A stretch of 20,127 nt of DNA, from IMG/VR virus record IMGVR_UViG_3300022187_000331, positions 1 through 20,127 of that record; one strand, given 5' to 3'. A model generated the notes under the pieces. That model ran no database searches and had not been told where the DNA came from. It saw only the letters and a program-made list of their open reading frames with translations. Of the stretch, positions 14,299 through 19,477 are shown one piece after another; positions within the stretch are counted from its first letter, which is position 1; every line of letters begins with the position of its first letter. The position numbers and the translations under genes were made by a program. Source of the stretch: a virus.

Positions 14299-14629
14299 TA
14301 AATATCACCCAGCAAAAATCCCCTTTAAAGGCGAGCATCCATATTTTAAAGATGGCAAGGCGTACAGCTATCGTGAATATAGTAACTGGACTTTCCAAAA
14401 TGATGAGCGCAATGGCATCGTGCCTTCTACCATGAAAGGCAGATTAAGGGGGCAACCATTCTGTGAGGCTAGGCATTTATATCCTATTGCAGACTTTGCC
14501 GCTACCAGCGAGAAGATCAAAAAGCTAAGAGGCTATTGCAAGGAAGCTAGACTGCGTGTTCTAAACTCGCCCCGTCTGGAGGGCAAATCACAGAAGATGT
14601 CAGATAAGTGGTTGAGGGTTAAGTTGTGA
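14291..14629 (+). CDS. Hypothetical basic protein
   Basis: 112 residues, basic, not recognised. It begins MASKYHPAKIPFKGEHPYFK and includes YSYREYSNWTFQNDERNG. The C-terminus is Lys/Arg-rich (KIKKLRGYCKEARLRV, KMSDKWLRVKL). The charge suggests nucleic-acid contact. It overlaps the previous gene by 8 bases and the next (ninB) by 4 (GTGA), so it is translated as part of the replication/recombination run. Function unknown. Confidence 0.7.
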   Translation: MASKYHPAKIPFKGEHPYFKDGKAYSYREYSNWTFQNDERNGIVPSTMKGRLRGQPFCEARHLYPIADFAATSEKIKKLRGYCKEARLRVLNSPRLEGKSQKMSDKWLRVKL

Positions 14630-15072
14630 GTCAGGGCGATCACGTTAGGATCAACAGTAAGCGCGAGTCTGAAGATAGGCTTCCGTTTCTTTTGAAAAGG
14701 ATCGAGGCGTGGGATTACTCTGCGCCTTTAGTCGTTAAATTAGAGCCCTACAAAGACCCGCGATCACTGAGCCAGAATGCTTTGTTTCATGTTTGGTGCG
14801 CTGAGTTATCGGAGGCGTTTATTAAGAAAGTGCCTACCGCTAACAAAGAAAATATGAAGCTGATGCTCAAGCAACGGTTTTTAGGTACTTATGATATTCA
14901 GATAGGCAAGACGCTGATAGAAGGTCAGGTAAAGTCATCTTCTAAGCTAACGAAAGGCGAAATGGTACACTTTATGGATAACGTGTATCATTGGGCTAGG
15001 GAAAACGGGGTGCTGTTGAAGGTTCCGCATGACAGCGAGTACGCGAGGTTACAAAACCAGCAGGAGAGTTAA
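14626..15072 (+). CDS. ninB: NinB/Orf-like recombination mediator
   Basis: 148 residues starting with GTG at 14626, overlapping the previous stop. The NinB (PF05772) pattern is clear: KDPRSLSQNALFHVWCAELS (about 44-63), then ANKENMKLMLKQRFLG, and STKLTKGEM-like SSKLTKGEMVHFMDNVYHWA (about 108-127). In lambda, NinB (Orf) binds single-stranded DNA and SSB and can replace the host RecFOR loading function. Here it lies in the same gene block as ERF, exonuclease and SSB, completing a phage recombination set. Length is as expected for the family. Confidence 0.88.
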   Translation: MSQGDHVRINSKRESEDRLPFLLKRIEAWDYSAPLVVKLEPYKDPRSLSQNALFHVWCAELSEAFIKKVPTANKENMKLMLKQRFLGTYDIQIGKTLIEGQVKSSSKLTKGEMVHFMDNVYHWARENGVLLKVPHDSEYARLQNQQES

Positions 15073-16251
15073 ATGGACAAGATCGATCCTAGAGTGTTAA
15101 AGGAATTTGCAACTACAGATAGGCATCACGAAGTATTGGATGCTGTTATTGAAACTGGATCAGCTAACAAGGCGGCTAGAAAGCTAAGTTGTAATAGACG
15201 CAGTGTTGACAGGTTATTAAAATCATTAGAGGAAAAGGCCGCCTCTCAGGGCGTAGCCCCGCACAGGGATTTGGTTCACCAGACCGCAGAGGGATTTGAA
15301 GCCAAGCGAATATCTACCGCATATAAGGAAGATGGTTCTCAAGCCCTGCAATGGGTTATTCAGGAGAGAGCCAAGGGATTAAATAAAGATCAAATAGTGG
15401 ATGCCATCGAGGGTTTCGAGTGGAAGCCAGCCCCCAAGATAAAGCCGCCTAAAGGTCATGATTCTGAATTATTAACGCTCTACACTCTGACTGATTTTCA
15501 CTTAGGTATGTATAGCTGGGCGGCTGAAACTGGTGATGATTGGGATATGTCGATAGCGGAGCATGAGGCTTTATCCGCAATAACCAGAATGGCAGATGGA
15601 TCACCTAATAGCGAGTTGGCTATTTTAAATCTACAGGGCGACTTCCTGCATTGGGATGGATTACTAGCTGTAACTCCCGCCAGTAAGCACGTACTTGATG
15701 CCGATACGCGATATGGCAAGCTAATAGAAATGGCTTTATCTCTTACAATGCAGTGTATCGAAATACTTTTAACCAAGCATAAAAAAGTAAAGCTATTGGT
15801 TTGCGAAGGCAACCATGATGAGTCTGGCTCTGCTTGGCTCAGAAAAGCGGCAAAGGTTATTTATAAAAATAATCCAAGGCTAGAGGTCGATGATACTGAG
15901 TTTCCTTATTACGCGCATTTGCATGGCGAGATAATGCTAGGCTTCCACCACGGCCATAAAAAGAAAAATACCGCACTTCCTACTTTGTTTAGCGCAGAGC
16001 CTAGATATAGGGCTATGTGGGGTCAGGCCAAATACTGCTATATACACACAGGTCACTATCACCATAAAGAACAGGATGCATCTGAGGGAGGCGGGGCTAT
16101 TGTAGAACGCCACCCAACTCTTGCGGGTGCTGATGCTTATGCCGCTAGAGGCGGTTATGTAAGTTGGAGGGCGGCTCATGCAATCACCTATCATAATCGC
16201 ACTGGAGAGCATTCCCGCAAAACGGTAGTGCCAAGTTTACGAGATGAGTAA
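15073..16251 (+). CDS. Metallophosphoesterase with N-terminal helix-turn-helix
   Basis: 392 residues. The first ~55 form a helix-turn-helix (GSANKAARKLSCNRRSVDRL). The calcineurin-like phosphoesterase domain runs from about 134 to 380. Its metal ligands are in order: D141 and H143 (LTDFHLG), D190 (LQGDFLHWDG), N247-H248 in CEGNHDE, H292 and H295 (FHHGH), and H328 and H330 (HTGHYHH). All are present, so activity is likely. The substrate could be a nucleic acid or nucleotide; the DNA-binding N-terminus favours a nucleic acid. Such HTH-phosphoesterases are frequent in marine and lambda-like phages near recombination genes. It starts at the base after the ninB stop. Confidence 0.87.
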   Translation: MDKIDPRVLKEFATTDRHHEVLDAVIETGSANKAARKLSCNRRSVDRLLKSLEEKAASQGVAPHRDLVHQTAEGFEAKRISTAYKEDGSQALQWVIQERAKGLNKDQIVDAIEGFEWKPAPKIKPPKGHDSELLTLYTLTDFHLGMYSWAAETGDDWDMSIAEHEALSAITRMADGSPNSELAILNLQGDFLHWDGLLAVTPASKHVLDADTRYGKLIEMALSLTMQCIEILLTKHKKVKLLVCEGNHDESGSAWLRKAAKVIYKNNPRLEVDDTEFPYYAHLHGEIMLGFHHGHKKKNTALPTLFSAEPRYRAMWGQAKYCYIHTGHYHHKEQDASEGGGAIVERHPTLAGADAYAARGGYVSWRAAHAITYHNRTGEHSRKTVVPSLRDE

Positions 16252-16423
16252 TGTTATTAACTTTCCGAAAAGTGGAATTAGTGCTGTTAGACAGTTTTGC
16301 GATTGCGGTAATGGCCTCGAGTATTGGGTTGGCGATGATGACAATGCTTATGGCATTTGCCCTTATTGCAATCTTGGGATTCCATGCGAAGTTAAAATGC
16401 TTGAAACGGAGGAAGATGAGTGA
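16244..16423 (+). CDS. Small zinc-ribbon-like protein
   Basis: 59 residues from ATG 16244, overlapping the previous stop by 8 bases (ATGAGTAA), the same style of overlap as at 14291. Cysteines C19 and C21 (QFCDCGNG) and C39, C42 and C48 (ICPYCNLGIPC) give a probable zinc ribbon. The end is acidic (MLETEEDE). A different frame that is open through the same bases (16251-16529) encodes a composition unlike any phage protein and is rejected. The stop overlaps the GTG of the next gene. Small zinc ribbons in phage operons often contact RNA polymerase or DNA; here the role is unknown. Confidence 0.75.
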   Translation: MSNVINFPKSGISAVRQFCDCGNGLEYWVGDDDNAYGICPYCNLGIPCEVKMLETEEDE

Positions 16424-16650
16424 GTGCGTTGAACAAACAGGAAGGGGGCGATCATTACAAGTTAGCGATCCAGCCGATAGAATATATCACCGCGAACAAT
16501 TTAGATTTTATTCGCGGAAATATCGTTAAGTACGCGACTAGGGATAAAAATGGCGCGGAAGATATTAAAAAGATCATCCACTACTGTGAACTATTGTTAG
16601 AGTTGGAATATGGCGAAGAAGAAGAAATCTACGGTCGCGCAAGAGGTTGA
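16420..16650 (+). CDS. DUF3310 protein
   Basis: 76 residues beginning with GTG at 16420. The DUF3310 (PF11753) pattern is plain: GGDHYKLAIQPIEYITANN, then LDFIRGNIVKYATR, NGAEDIKKIIHYCELLLELE. These small proteins occur in many phages, often annotated nucleotide kinase-like without proof. The stop of the zinc ribbon overlaps its start, and its own last 41 bases overlap ninG. Function in the phage is unknown, probably early. Confidence 0.88.
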   Translation: MSALNKQEGGDHYKLAIQPIEYITANNLDFIRGNIVKYATRDKNGAEDIKKIIHYCELLLELEYGEEEEIYGRARG

Positions 16651-17041
16651 AAAGGCGGCCAAGCTATTACAAAGGTTGGTTAGGTTAAAGGCATCAGATG
16701 ATAACGGGTACTGCACCTGCGTAACGTGCGGCAAGGTAGATCACTATAAGAATATGCAGGGCGGTCATTTCTACTCCCGTAGGCATATAGTATTCAAGCT
16801 ATTTGAAGAGAACATCCACCCCCAATGCCCTGCTTGCAACCAGTGGGGCATGAAAACCACCAAAATCCAAGAAGCCTATCGGATATACATGGAAGATACG
16901 TATGGTGCTAGGCGCATCAGGGCAATGCAAAGGCTGGCTTGGAGGGCATCGCCTAAGTTCAACAGAGAAGAAGTAATCCAGTTCGCCAGAGACTTAAAAG
17001 AGCAGATCAAAGAGCAAGAGTGGCGCATAGGCGAAATGTAG
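16610..17041 (+). CDS. ninG: NinG/Rap-like recombination nuclease
   Basis: 143 residues from ATG 16610, overlapping the DUF3310 gene by 41 bases. After a basic start (MAKKKKSTVAQEVEKAAKLL) come the paired metal-binding elements of NinG (PF05766): C37-x2-C40 in CTCVTCGKVD, the GGHFYSRRH segment (51-59), and C73-x2-C76 in HPQCPACNQWG. In lambda, NinG (Rap) is an endonuclease for Holliday junctions and D-loops. It ends the recombination block; a 218-base region with repeats follows. All expected residues are visible. An HNH-type homing nuclease is the alternative, but the full-length match in pattern supports NinG. Confidence 0.88.
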   Translation: MAKKKKSTVAQEVEKAAKLLQRLVRLKASDDNGYCTCVTCGKVDHYKNMQGGHFYSRRHIVFKLFEENIHPQCPACNQWGMKTTKIQEAYRIYMEDTYGARRIRAMQRLAWRASPKFNREEVIQFARDLKEQIKEQEWRIGEM

Positions 17042-17054
17042 CGCAGTAAAGTGT

Positions 17055-17101
17055 CGTATTTTTGCATTTATATGTACGTATTTTTGCTATATGTACGTAT
17101 G
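17055..17101. repeat. Tandem CGTATTTTTGC / ATGTACGTAT repeats
   Basis: CGTATTTTTGC at 17055-17065 and 17077-17087, and ATGTACGTAT at 17072-17081 and 17091-17100, each centred on the palindrome TACGTA. Spacing is 22 and 19 bases. It lies in an AT-rich intergenic stretch ahead of a promoter, so the repeats may be operator or replication sites. Confidence 0.65.
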
Positions 17102-17109
17102 TTTTCACA

Positions 17110-17130
17110 TTTTCGCCATATATGCGAAAA
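17110..17130. repeat. Perfect 7-bp inverted repeat
   Basis: TTTTCGC (17110-17116) and GCGAAAA (17124-17130) flank the 7-base centre CATATAT. As DNA it is a dyad fit for a dimeric regulator; as RNA it would be a hairpin without a following U-run. It is about 70 bases upstream of the promoter at 17198. Confidence 0.65.
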
Positions 17131-17197
17131 AGCTATAAGCAGATTCGTTTTATTGCAAAATGTTATATAAAAACCATGATTATTGTATACAGAAAAG

Positions 17198-17226
17198 TTT
17201 ACTTTAGGCGGTAGATCGTTTATTGT
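17198..17226 (+). promoter_or_regulatory. Promoter of the small accessory gene cluster
   Basis: TTTACT (17198-17203), 17-base spacer, TATTGT (17221-17226), each 4 of 6 consensus. Two bases after the -10 the leader CACCTCAATCAAT (17229-17241) begins, exactly as at the promoter 10173-10201, and AAAGG follows at 17246-17250. The match between the two sites is the main support. Confidence 0.6.
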
Positions 17227-17228
17227 TA

Positions 17229-17250
17229 CACCTCAATCAATTAATAAAGG
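17229..17250 (+). repeat. Conserved 5' leader motif, copy 2
   Basis: The 13 bases CACCTCAATCAAT and the following AAAGG are shared with 10204-10225. A shorter CAATCAATCAA form occurs again at 17543-17553, before the gene at 17564. Confidence 0.7.
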
Positions 17251-17259
17251 CGAAACAAA

Positions 17260-17520
17260 ATGAAAGACTGGAACAAAGAGTTTGTAAAAATACTAGAAAC
17301 TTTGGAAAACGAAGCAGGGTCAAGGGGGCAGGACAATCCAGAAGCCTATGCCGCGCTGATTCAAATTCAAGACTGGATTTGGGGAGACCATGACTTATTA
17401 ATCACTTTTGCTGATGATGATGAGGCGTATGACCGCAGGGAGTATGCTGTTGTTATGTCCGAAATTGAAGCTAACGATTTATGCGACAAGCCATATTTTA
17501 AAGATATATACGCAATCTAA
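17260..17520 (+). CDS. Hypothetical acidic protein
   Basis: 86 residues, acidic and helical, not recognised. It begins MKDWNKEFVKILETLENEAG and continues with NPEAYAALIQIQDWIWGDHD, then a run of acidic residues (ADDDEAYDRREY). No cysteine pattern or membrane segment. ATG 17260 has AAAGG 9 bases upstream. The gene is framed by a leader shared with the zinc-finger gene at 10236 and a stop-hairpin element also shared with it, although the two proteins are unrelated. Function unknown; small acidic phage proteins sometimes mimic DNA or bind host enzymes, which is speculation here. Confidence 0.75.
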   Translation: MKDWNKEFVKILETLENEAGSRGQDNPEAYAALIQIQDWIWGDHDLLITFADDDEAYDRREYAVVMSEIEANDLCDKPYFKDIYAI

Positions 17521-17527
17521 TCTAACC

Positions 17528-17543
17528 GCCCCCTACGGGGGGC
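17528..17543 (+). other. Stop-linked GC hairpin after the acidic gene
   Basis: GCCCCC-TACG-GGGGGC, a 6-bp stem capped by a UNCG-type tetraloop, beginning 7 bases after the stop. The first 16 bases from the stop (17518-17533) are identical to 10851-10866. No U-run follows. Confidence 0.75.
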
Positions 17544-17563
17544 AATCAATCAAGGGGAATAAT

Positions 17564-17728
17564 ATGATTAACCATCCTTACAAAGTCGGCCAAGAAGCCG
17601 CACGAATTGAGCGCAAGAAACGCGCAGAAAGCAGACAGGCAATGGTAGCGGCAGTAGTTTTGTTTCTTATATTTAGCATTGTTTCACATATGGAATACAC
17701 CGACTGCGTCAAATACGGTGTATGTTAG
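17564..17728 (+). CDS. Small single-pass membrane protein
   Basis: 54 residues from ATG 17564, with an AAGGGG Shine-Dalgarno about 6-11 bases upstream. The N-terminal ~25 are basic (VGQEAARIERKKRAESRQ), followed by one membrane segment (MVAAVVLFLIFSIVSHM, about 27-43) and a short end with two cysteines (TDCVKYGVC). The basic N-terminus should stay inside the cell and the cysteine-bearing end outside. It stands between a hairpin and a strong intrinsic terminator, as a separate transcription unit end. Function unknown; possible roles include membrane-level exclusion or lysis control. Confidence 0.7.
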   Translation: MINHPYKVGQEAARIERKKRAESRQAMVAAVVLFLIFSIVSHMEYTDCVKYGVC

Positions 17729-17741
17729 TTTCTCCCCTCTT

Positions 17742-17763
17742 GCCCCCTTCGGGGGGCTTTTTT
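17742..17763 (+). terminator. Intrinsic terminator
   Basis: GCCCCC-UUCG-GGGGGC followed directly by TTTTTT on the + strand, 13 bases after the stop of the small membrane protein. This is the clearest + strand terminator in the window. Confidence 0.92.
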
Positions 17764-17775
17764 AAGGATAATAAT

Positions 17776-18240
17776 ATGAAAGCTGATTTAAGAGATTTTG
17801 TAGGTTGGGTCACATCAAGAGATGATAGATGGGATGGTGACTTGATCGCACTGAGCGACAGTGAGAAAGATGCTTGCTGTTATACGTGGCTTAAAATGCA
17901 TTCGACTTGGCTAGATGATATATTCCCGCATACATGTTCGGATAACTTTGATGCGGTGCTAGATTTAACTTATCGGATCGGGCAATATCAAGCGTTACCC
18001 TCTGGGTCGCTGGCTTACTATTTTAAGTCGAAAGAAACAGAATACCGCCATGAGTGCGATGATGACGGATTCTGGTCTGAGGCATTAGACGACTTCAAAG
18101 CTATATTAGACAATGATGACTTTGAAGAACTAATAAGGGGTAGAATATATCTCTATTTGGAAGATACTCTGAGGGAAAAGGTTTGGGATGAATTCTGCCA
18201 ATACCAAAGTATAGAGAGGGCATTTTCATGGGAACACTGA
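17776..18240 (+). CDS. Hypothetical acidic protein
   Basis: 154 residues from ATG 17776, with AAGGA about 8 bases upstream. Longer versions reading through the terminator are rejected. It begins MKADLRDFVGWVTSRDDRWD and is rich in Asp, Glu, Trp and Tyr, with helical stretches such as DDFKAILDNDDFEELIRGRI. No known motif or membrane segment. It directly follows a terminator, so its expression depends on readthrough or an unseen promoter. Its end overlaps the next small frame by 13 bases. Function unknown. Confidence 0.7.
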   Translation: MKADLRDFVGWVTSRDDRWDGDLIALSDSEKDACCYTWLKMHSTWLDDIFPHTCSDNFDAVLDLTYRIGQYQALPSGSLAYYFKSKETEYRHECDDDGFWSEALDDFKAILDNDDFEELIRGRIYLYLEDTLREKVWDEFCQYQSIERAFSWEH

Positions 18241-18395
18241 ATGCAGTTAATGAGTGGAAGCGTTTAAGAGAGTTATATCCAGCAATAGAAAAAAGCGAGG
18301 CAAATGATGAACCAGATAGAAAAAGCAATGAAAGAAGCCCACAGATTCGCAGACAAGGCGATAAAAGACGCCAACAAAAGCGACAGAATGGGTAA
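18228..18395 (+). CDS. Hypothetical small basic protein (overlaps next gene)
   Basis: 55 residues from ATG 18228, with AGAGAGGG 7 bases upstream. It starts MGTLNAVNEWKRLRELYPAI and becomes Arg/Gln/Lys-rich (IRRQGDKRRQQKRQNG). The last 92 bases overlap the next gene in another frame, so the C-terminal half may be constrained by that gene. The good Shine-Dalgarno supports translation. Alternatives: a short leader frame coupling translation of the next gene, or a non-functional frame. Confidence 0.5.
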   Translation: MGTLNAVNEWKRLRELYPAIEKSEANDEPDRKSNERSPQIRRQGDKRRQQKRQNG

Positions 18396-18501
18396 GATCA
18401 AAGAATGGCTAATGACTGATATAGTCGTAAAGCGTATGTATTTAGCGGTGATATACTTTAGTTTATTTGGGTTTATCGCTTTGGAGATATTGATTTACTA
18501 G
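18304..18501 (+). CDS. Small membrane protein with C-terminal anchor
   Basis: 65 residues from ATG 18304 (a second ATG follows at once) with GAGG 4-7 bases upstream. The first ~40 residues are a charged helix (QIEKAMKEAHRFADKAIKDA), and residues ~45-65 form one membrane segment (MYLAVIYFSLFGFIALEILI). A soluble helix with a C-terminal anchor is a build seen in phage lysis and exclusion proteins, but no family is recognised. It is the last gene before the structured intergenic region ahead of the terminase genes. Confidence 0.65.
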   Translation: MMNQIEKAMKEAHRFADKAIKDANKSDRMGKIKEWLMTDIVVKRMYLAVIYFSLFGFIALEILIY

Positions 18502-18502
18502 C

Positions 18503-18621
18503 GGTCAGGGGTTCATAACCCTTCCTGCCAGAGTGATGCACTGGTGACCACTACGCATCAGGCCAAGGTTTCCCTTAACCTTTTGACCCAGACTAGCCCA
18601 CTGGGGAGCCGAAACGGGCTA
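18503..18621 (+). ncRNA. Candidate structured RNA or packaging-site element upstream of terminase
   Basis: Four consecutive elements with 4-base linkers fill this stretch. A: 18503-18529, GG..CAGG GGTT / AACC..CCTG CC. B: 18534-18560, TGATGC/GCATCA enclosing TGG/CCA. C: 18565-18582, AAGGTT/AACCTT. D: 18587-18621, an H-type pseudoknot with stem 1 CCCAG/CTGGG (587-591, 601-605) and stem 2 TAGCCC/GGGCTA (594-599, 616-621), loops 2, 1 and 10 bases. All named pairs are Watson-Crick. It may be an RNA, a leader, or a DNA-level cos/pac site given the terminase genes downstream. No known RNA class was recognised. Confidence 0.5.
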
Positions 18622-18678
18622 TTAATATACATTAGAATATATACCAGAAAAGGTATTAATCTTATTAAAAACAAGCAT

Positions 18679-18707
18679 TTCTCAGCATAACCAAAAGTCT
18701 TTATAAT
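18679..18707 (+). promoter_or_regulatory. Sigma70-type promoter before a 21-codon frame
   Basis: TTCTCA (18679-18684, 4 of 6), 17-base spacer, TATAAT (18702-18707, perfect). Transcription would start near 18714, 24 bases before the GTG of the small peptide and upstream of the terminase genes. Confidence 0.65.
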
Positions 18708-18737
18708 CTCGCCTCATTCACGCAACCAGAGGCAACA

Positions 18738-18803
18738 GTGCTTTACATTATCCTATTTACCCTTATCTCCCTTACCGCAGTAGCCGCAGACGATCTAAGA
18801 TAA
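18738..18803 (+). CDS. Possible 21-residue hydrophobic peptide
   Basis: GTG start, preceded by AGAGG 6-10 bases upstream and a good promoter at 18679. The peptide (M)LYIILFTLISLTAVAADDLR is one membrane-length hydrophobic stretch with an AVAA-D signal-like end. It could be a leader peptide, a tiny membrane peptide or a toxin-like small protein, or an accidental frame. Length alone cannot separate these. Confidence 0.35.
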   Translation: MLYIILFTLISLTAVAADDLR

Positions 18804-18833
18804 TTTACATAATCGTTTAAAACCGTATACAAT
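18804..18833 (+). promoter_or_regulatory. Probable late promoter of the packaging operon
   Basis: TTTACA (18804-18809, 5 of 6) followed after 16 bases by TATACA (18826-18831) or after 18 bases by TACAAT (18828-18833). It lies about 30 bases upstream of the ATG at 18864. Confidence 0.6.
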
Positions 18834-18834
18834 G

Positions 18835-18857
18835 CCCCTATCCATCTACGTTAGGGG
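18835..18857 (+). other. Leader hairpin covering the Shine-Dalgarno
   Basis: CCCCTA (18835-18840) pairs with TAGGGG (18852-18857). The second arm is the AGGGG that would serve as Shine-Dalgarno for ATG 18864, so the stem could limit translation of the first packaging-operon gene. It would begin at or near the transcript 5' end. Confidence 0.5.
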
Positions 18858-18863
18858 TATGTT

Positions 18864-19109
18864 ATGGAATCAATCAAAGTATCAAATCGGATAGATGAAT
18901 GCCTATTTTTTGAGCTAGAAGATCATCTGGCTCAGTTCGACGCAATCATGGACTCACTTATAGAAACAGACGTACAACGCCACACAATACGCGAGGCTTT
19001 AGCGGATTGGTCGCAGTCTGTAGATGAGGCTGTGGAAGATATTATCGAGCAACAAAAGCCAGAAGAGCCTACACTTAAAGCAGATGAACTATTTGGGACA
19101 GAAGTATGA
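18864..19109 (+). CDS. Hypothetical acidic protein ahead of TerS
   Basis: 81 residues beginning MESIKVSNRIDECLFFELED, with a helical centre (FDAIMDSLIETDVQRHTIRE) and an acidic end (DEAVEDIIEQQKPEEPTLKA). No known domain. It begins the packaging operon and its stop overlaps the terS start (ATGA at 19106-19109). Small helical proteins before terS are common in such operons; a packaging accessory role is inferred only from position. Confidence 0.7.
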   Translation: MESIKVSNRIDECLFFELEDHLAQFDAIMDSLIETDVQRHTIREALADWSQSVDEAVEDIIEQQKPEEPTLKADELFGTEV

Positions 19110-19477
19110 CCGCTGGCAGACCAAAGTGGATACCTGATGAGCTAGCCTGTCGTAAGGCGCGAGAAATGGCCTCTAGGGGGCTTACAGTTAAGCAGATAGC
19201 CGATTGCTTGGGTGTGTCCGATGCAACCATATATGAGCGACAGAAAGAATATCCAGAGTTTCTTGAGGCTATAAAAAGGGGTCGCAGTGAAGGCATCAAT
19301 CAGGTAACGAATAAACTATTCGAGAAGGCGGTTGATGGTGACAATACCTGCATGATCTTTTATCTCAAGACTAGGGATAGGGAATCATGGGGCGATCAAT
19401 ATGTTGAACCAGTAAAAGAGATTCCACCAATACAAATCCTTGTGGATAAAGATGCAATTAACAAAGCCGCAGAGTGA
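19106..19477 (+). CDS. terS: Terminase small subunit
   Basis: 123 residues. The N-terminal helix-turn-helix is clear: GRPKWIPDELACRKAREMAS, then GLTVKQIADCLGVSDATIYE (about 25-44), RQKEYPEFLEAIKRGRSEG. The later helical part (NKLFEKAVDGDNTCMIFYLK, DRESWGDQY) fits small terminase subunits of this type, which bind the packaging site as oligomers. It overlaps the preceding gene as ATGA and the large-subunit gene by 26 bases. Its DNA target is often within or just upstream of terS, which is relevant to 18503-18621. Confidence 0.85.
   Translation: MTAGRPKWIPDELACRKAREMASRGLTVKQIADCLGVSDATIYERQKEYPEFLEAIKRGRSEGINQVTNKLFEKAVDGDNTCMIFYLKTRDRESWGDQYVEPVKEIPPIQILVDKDAINKAAE

Noticed and set aside
16251-16529. 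92-codon + strand frame after the metallophosphoesterase
   Set aside because: It overlaps two better-supported genes (16244-16423 and 16420-16650), has no Shine-Dalgarno and its composition looks like an out-of-frame reading.
17722-17775. Upstream start for the 154-residue protein
   Set aside because: It would read through the intrinsic terminator; ATG 17776 has a good Shine-Dalgarno.
18507-18523. tRNA-Met-like anticodon arm (5-bp stem, 7-base loop with CAT between T and A)
   Set aside because: No D-arm, T-arm or acceptor stem can be placed around it, and the same bases fit better in hairpin A of the structured region.
18587-18621. Hammerhead ribozyme core, because of GAAAC at 18611-18615
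   Set aside because: The required CUGANGA element is not present upstream in a pairing position; the bases are better explained by the pseudoknot.
18545-18691. 48-codon GTG frame in the structured region
   Set aside because: No Shine-Dalgarno, no recognisable protein features, and the bases are explained by RNA/DNA structure.
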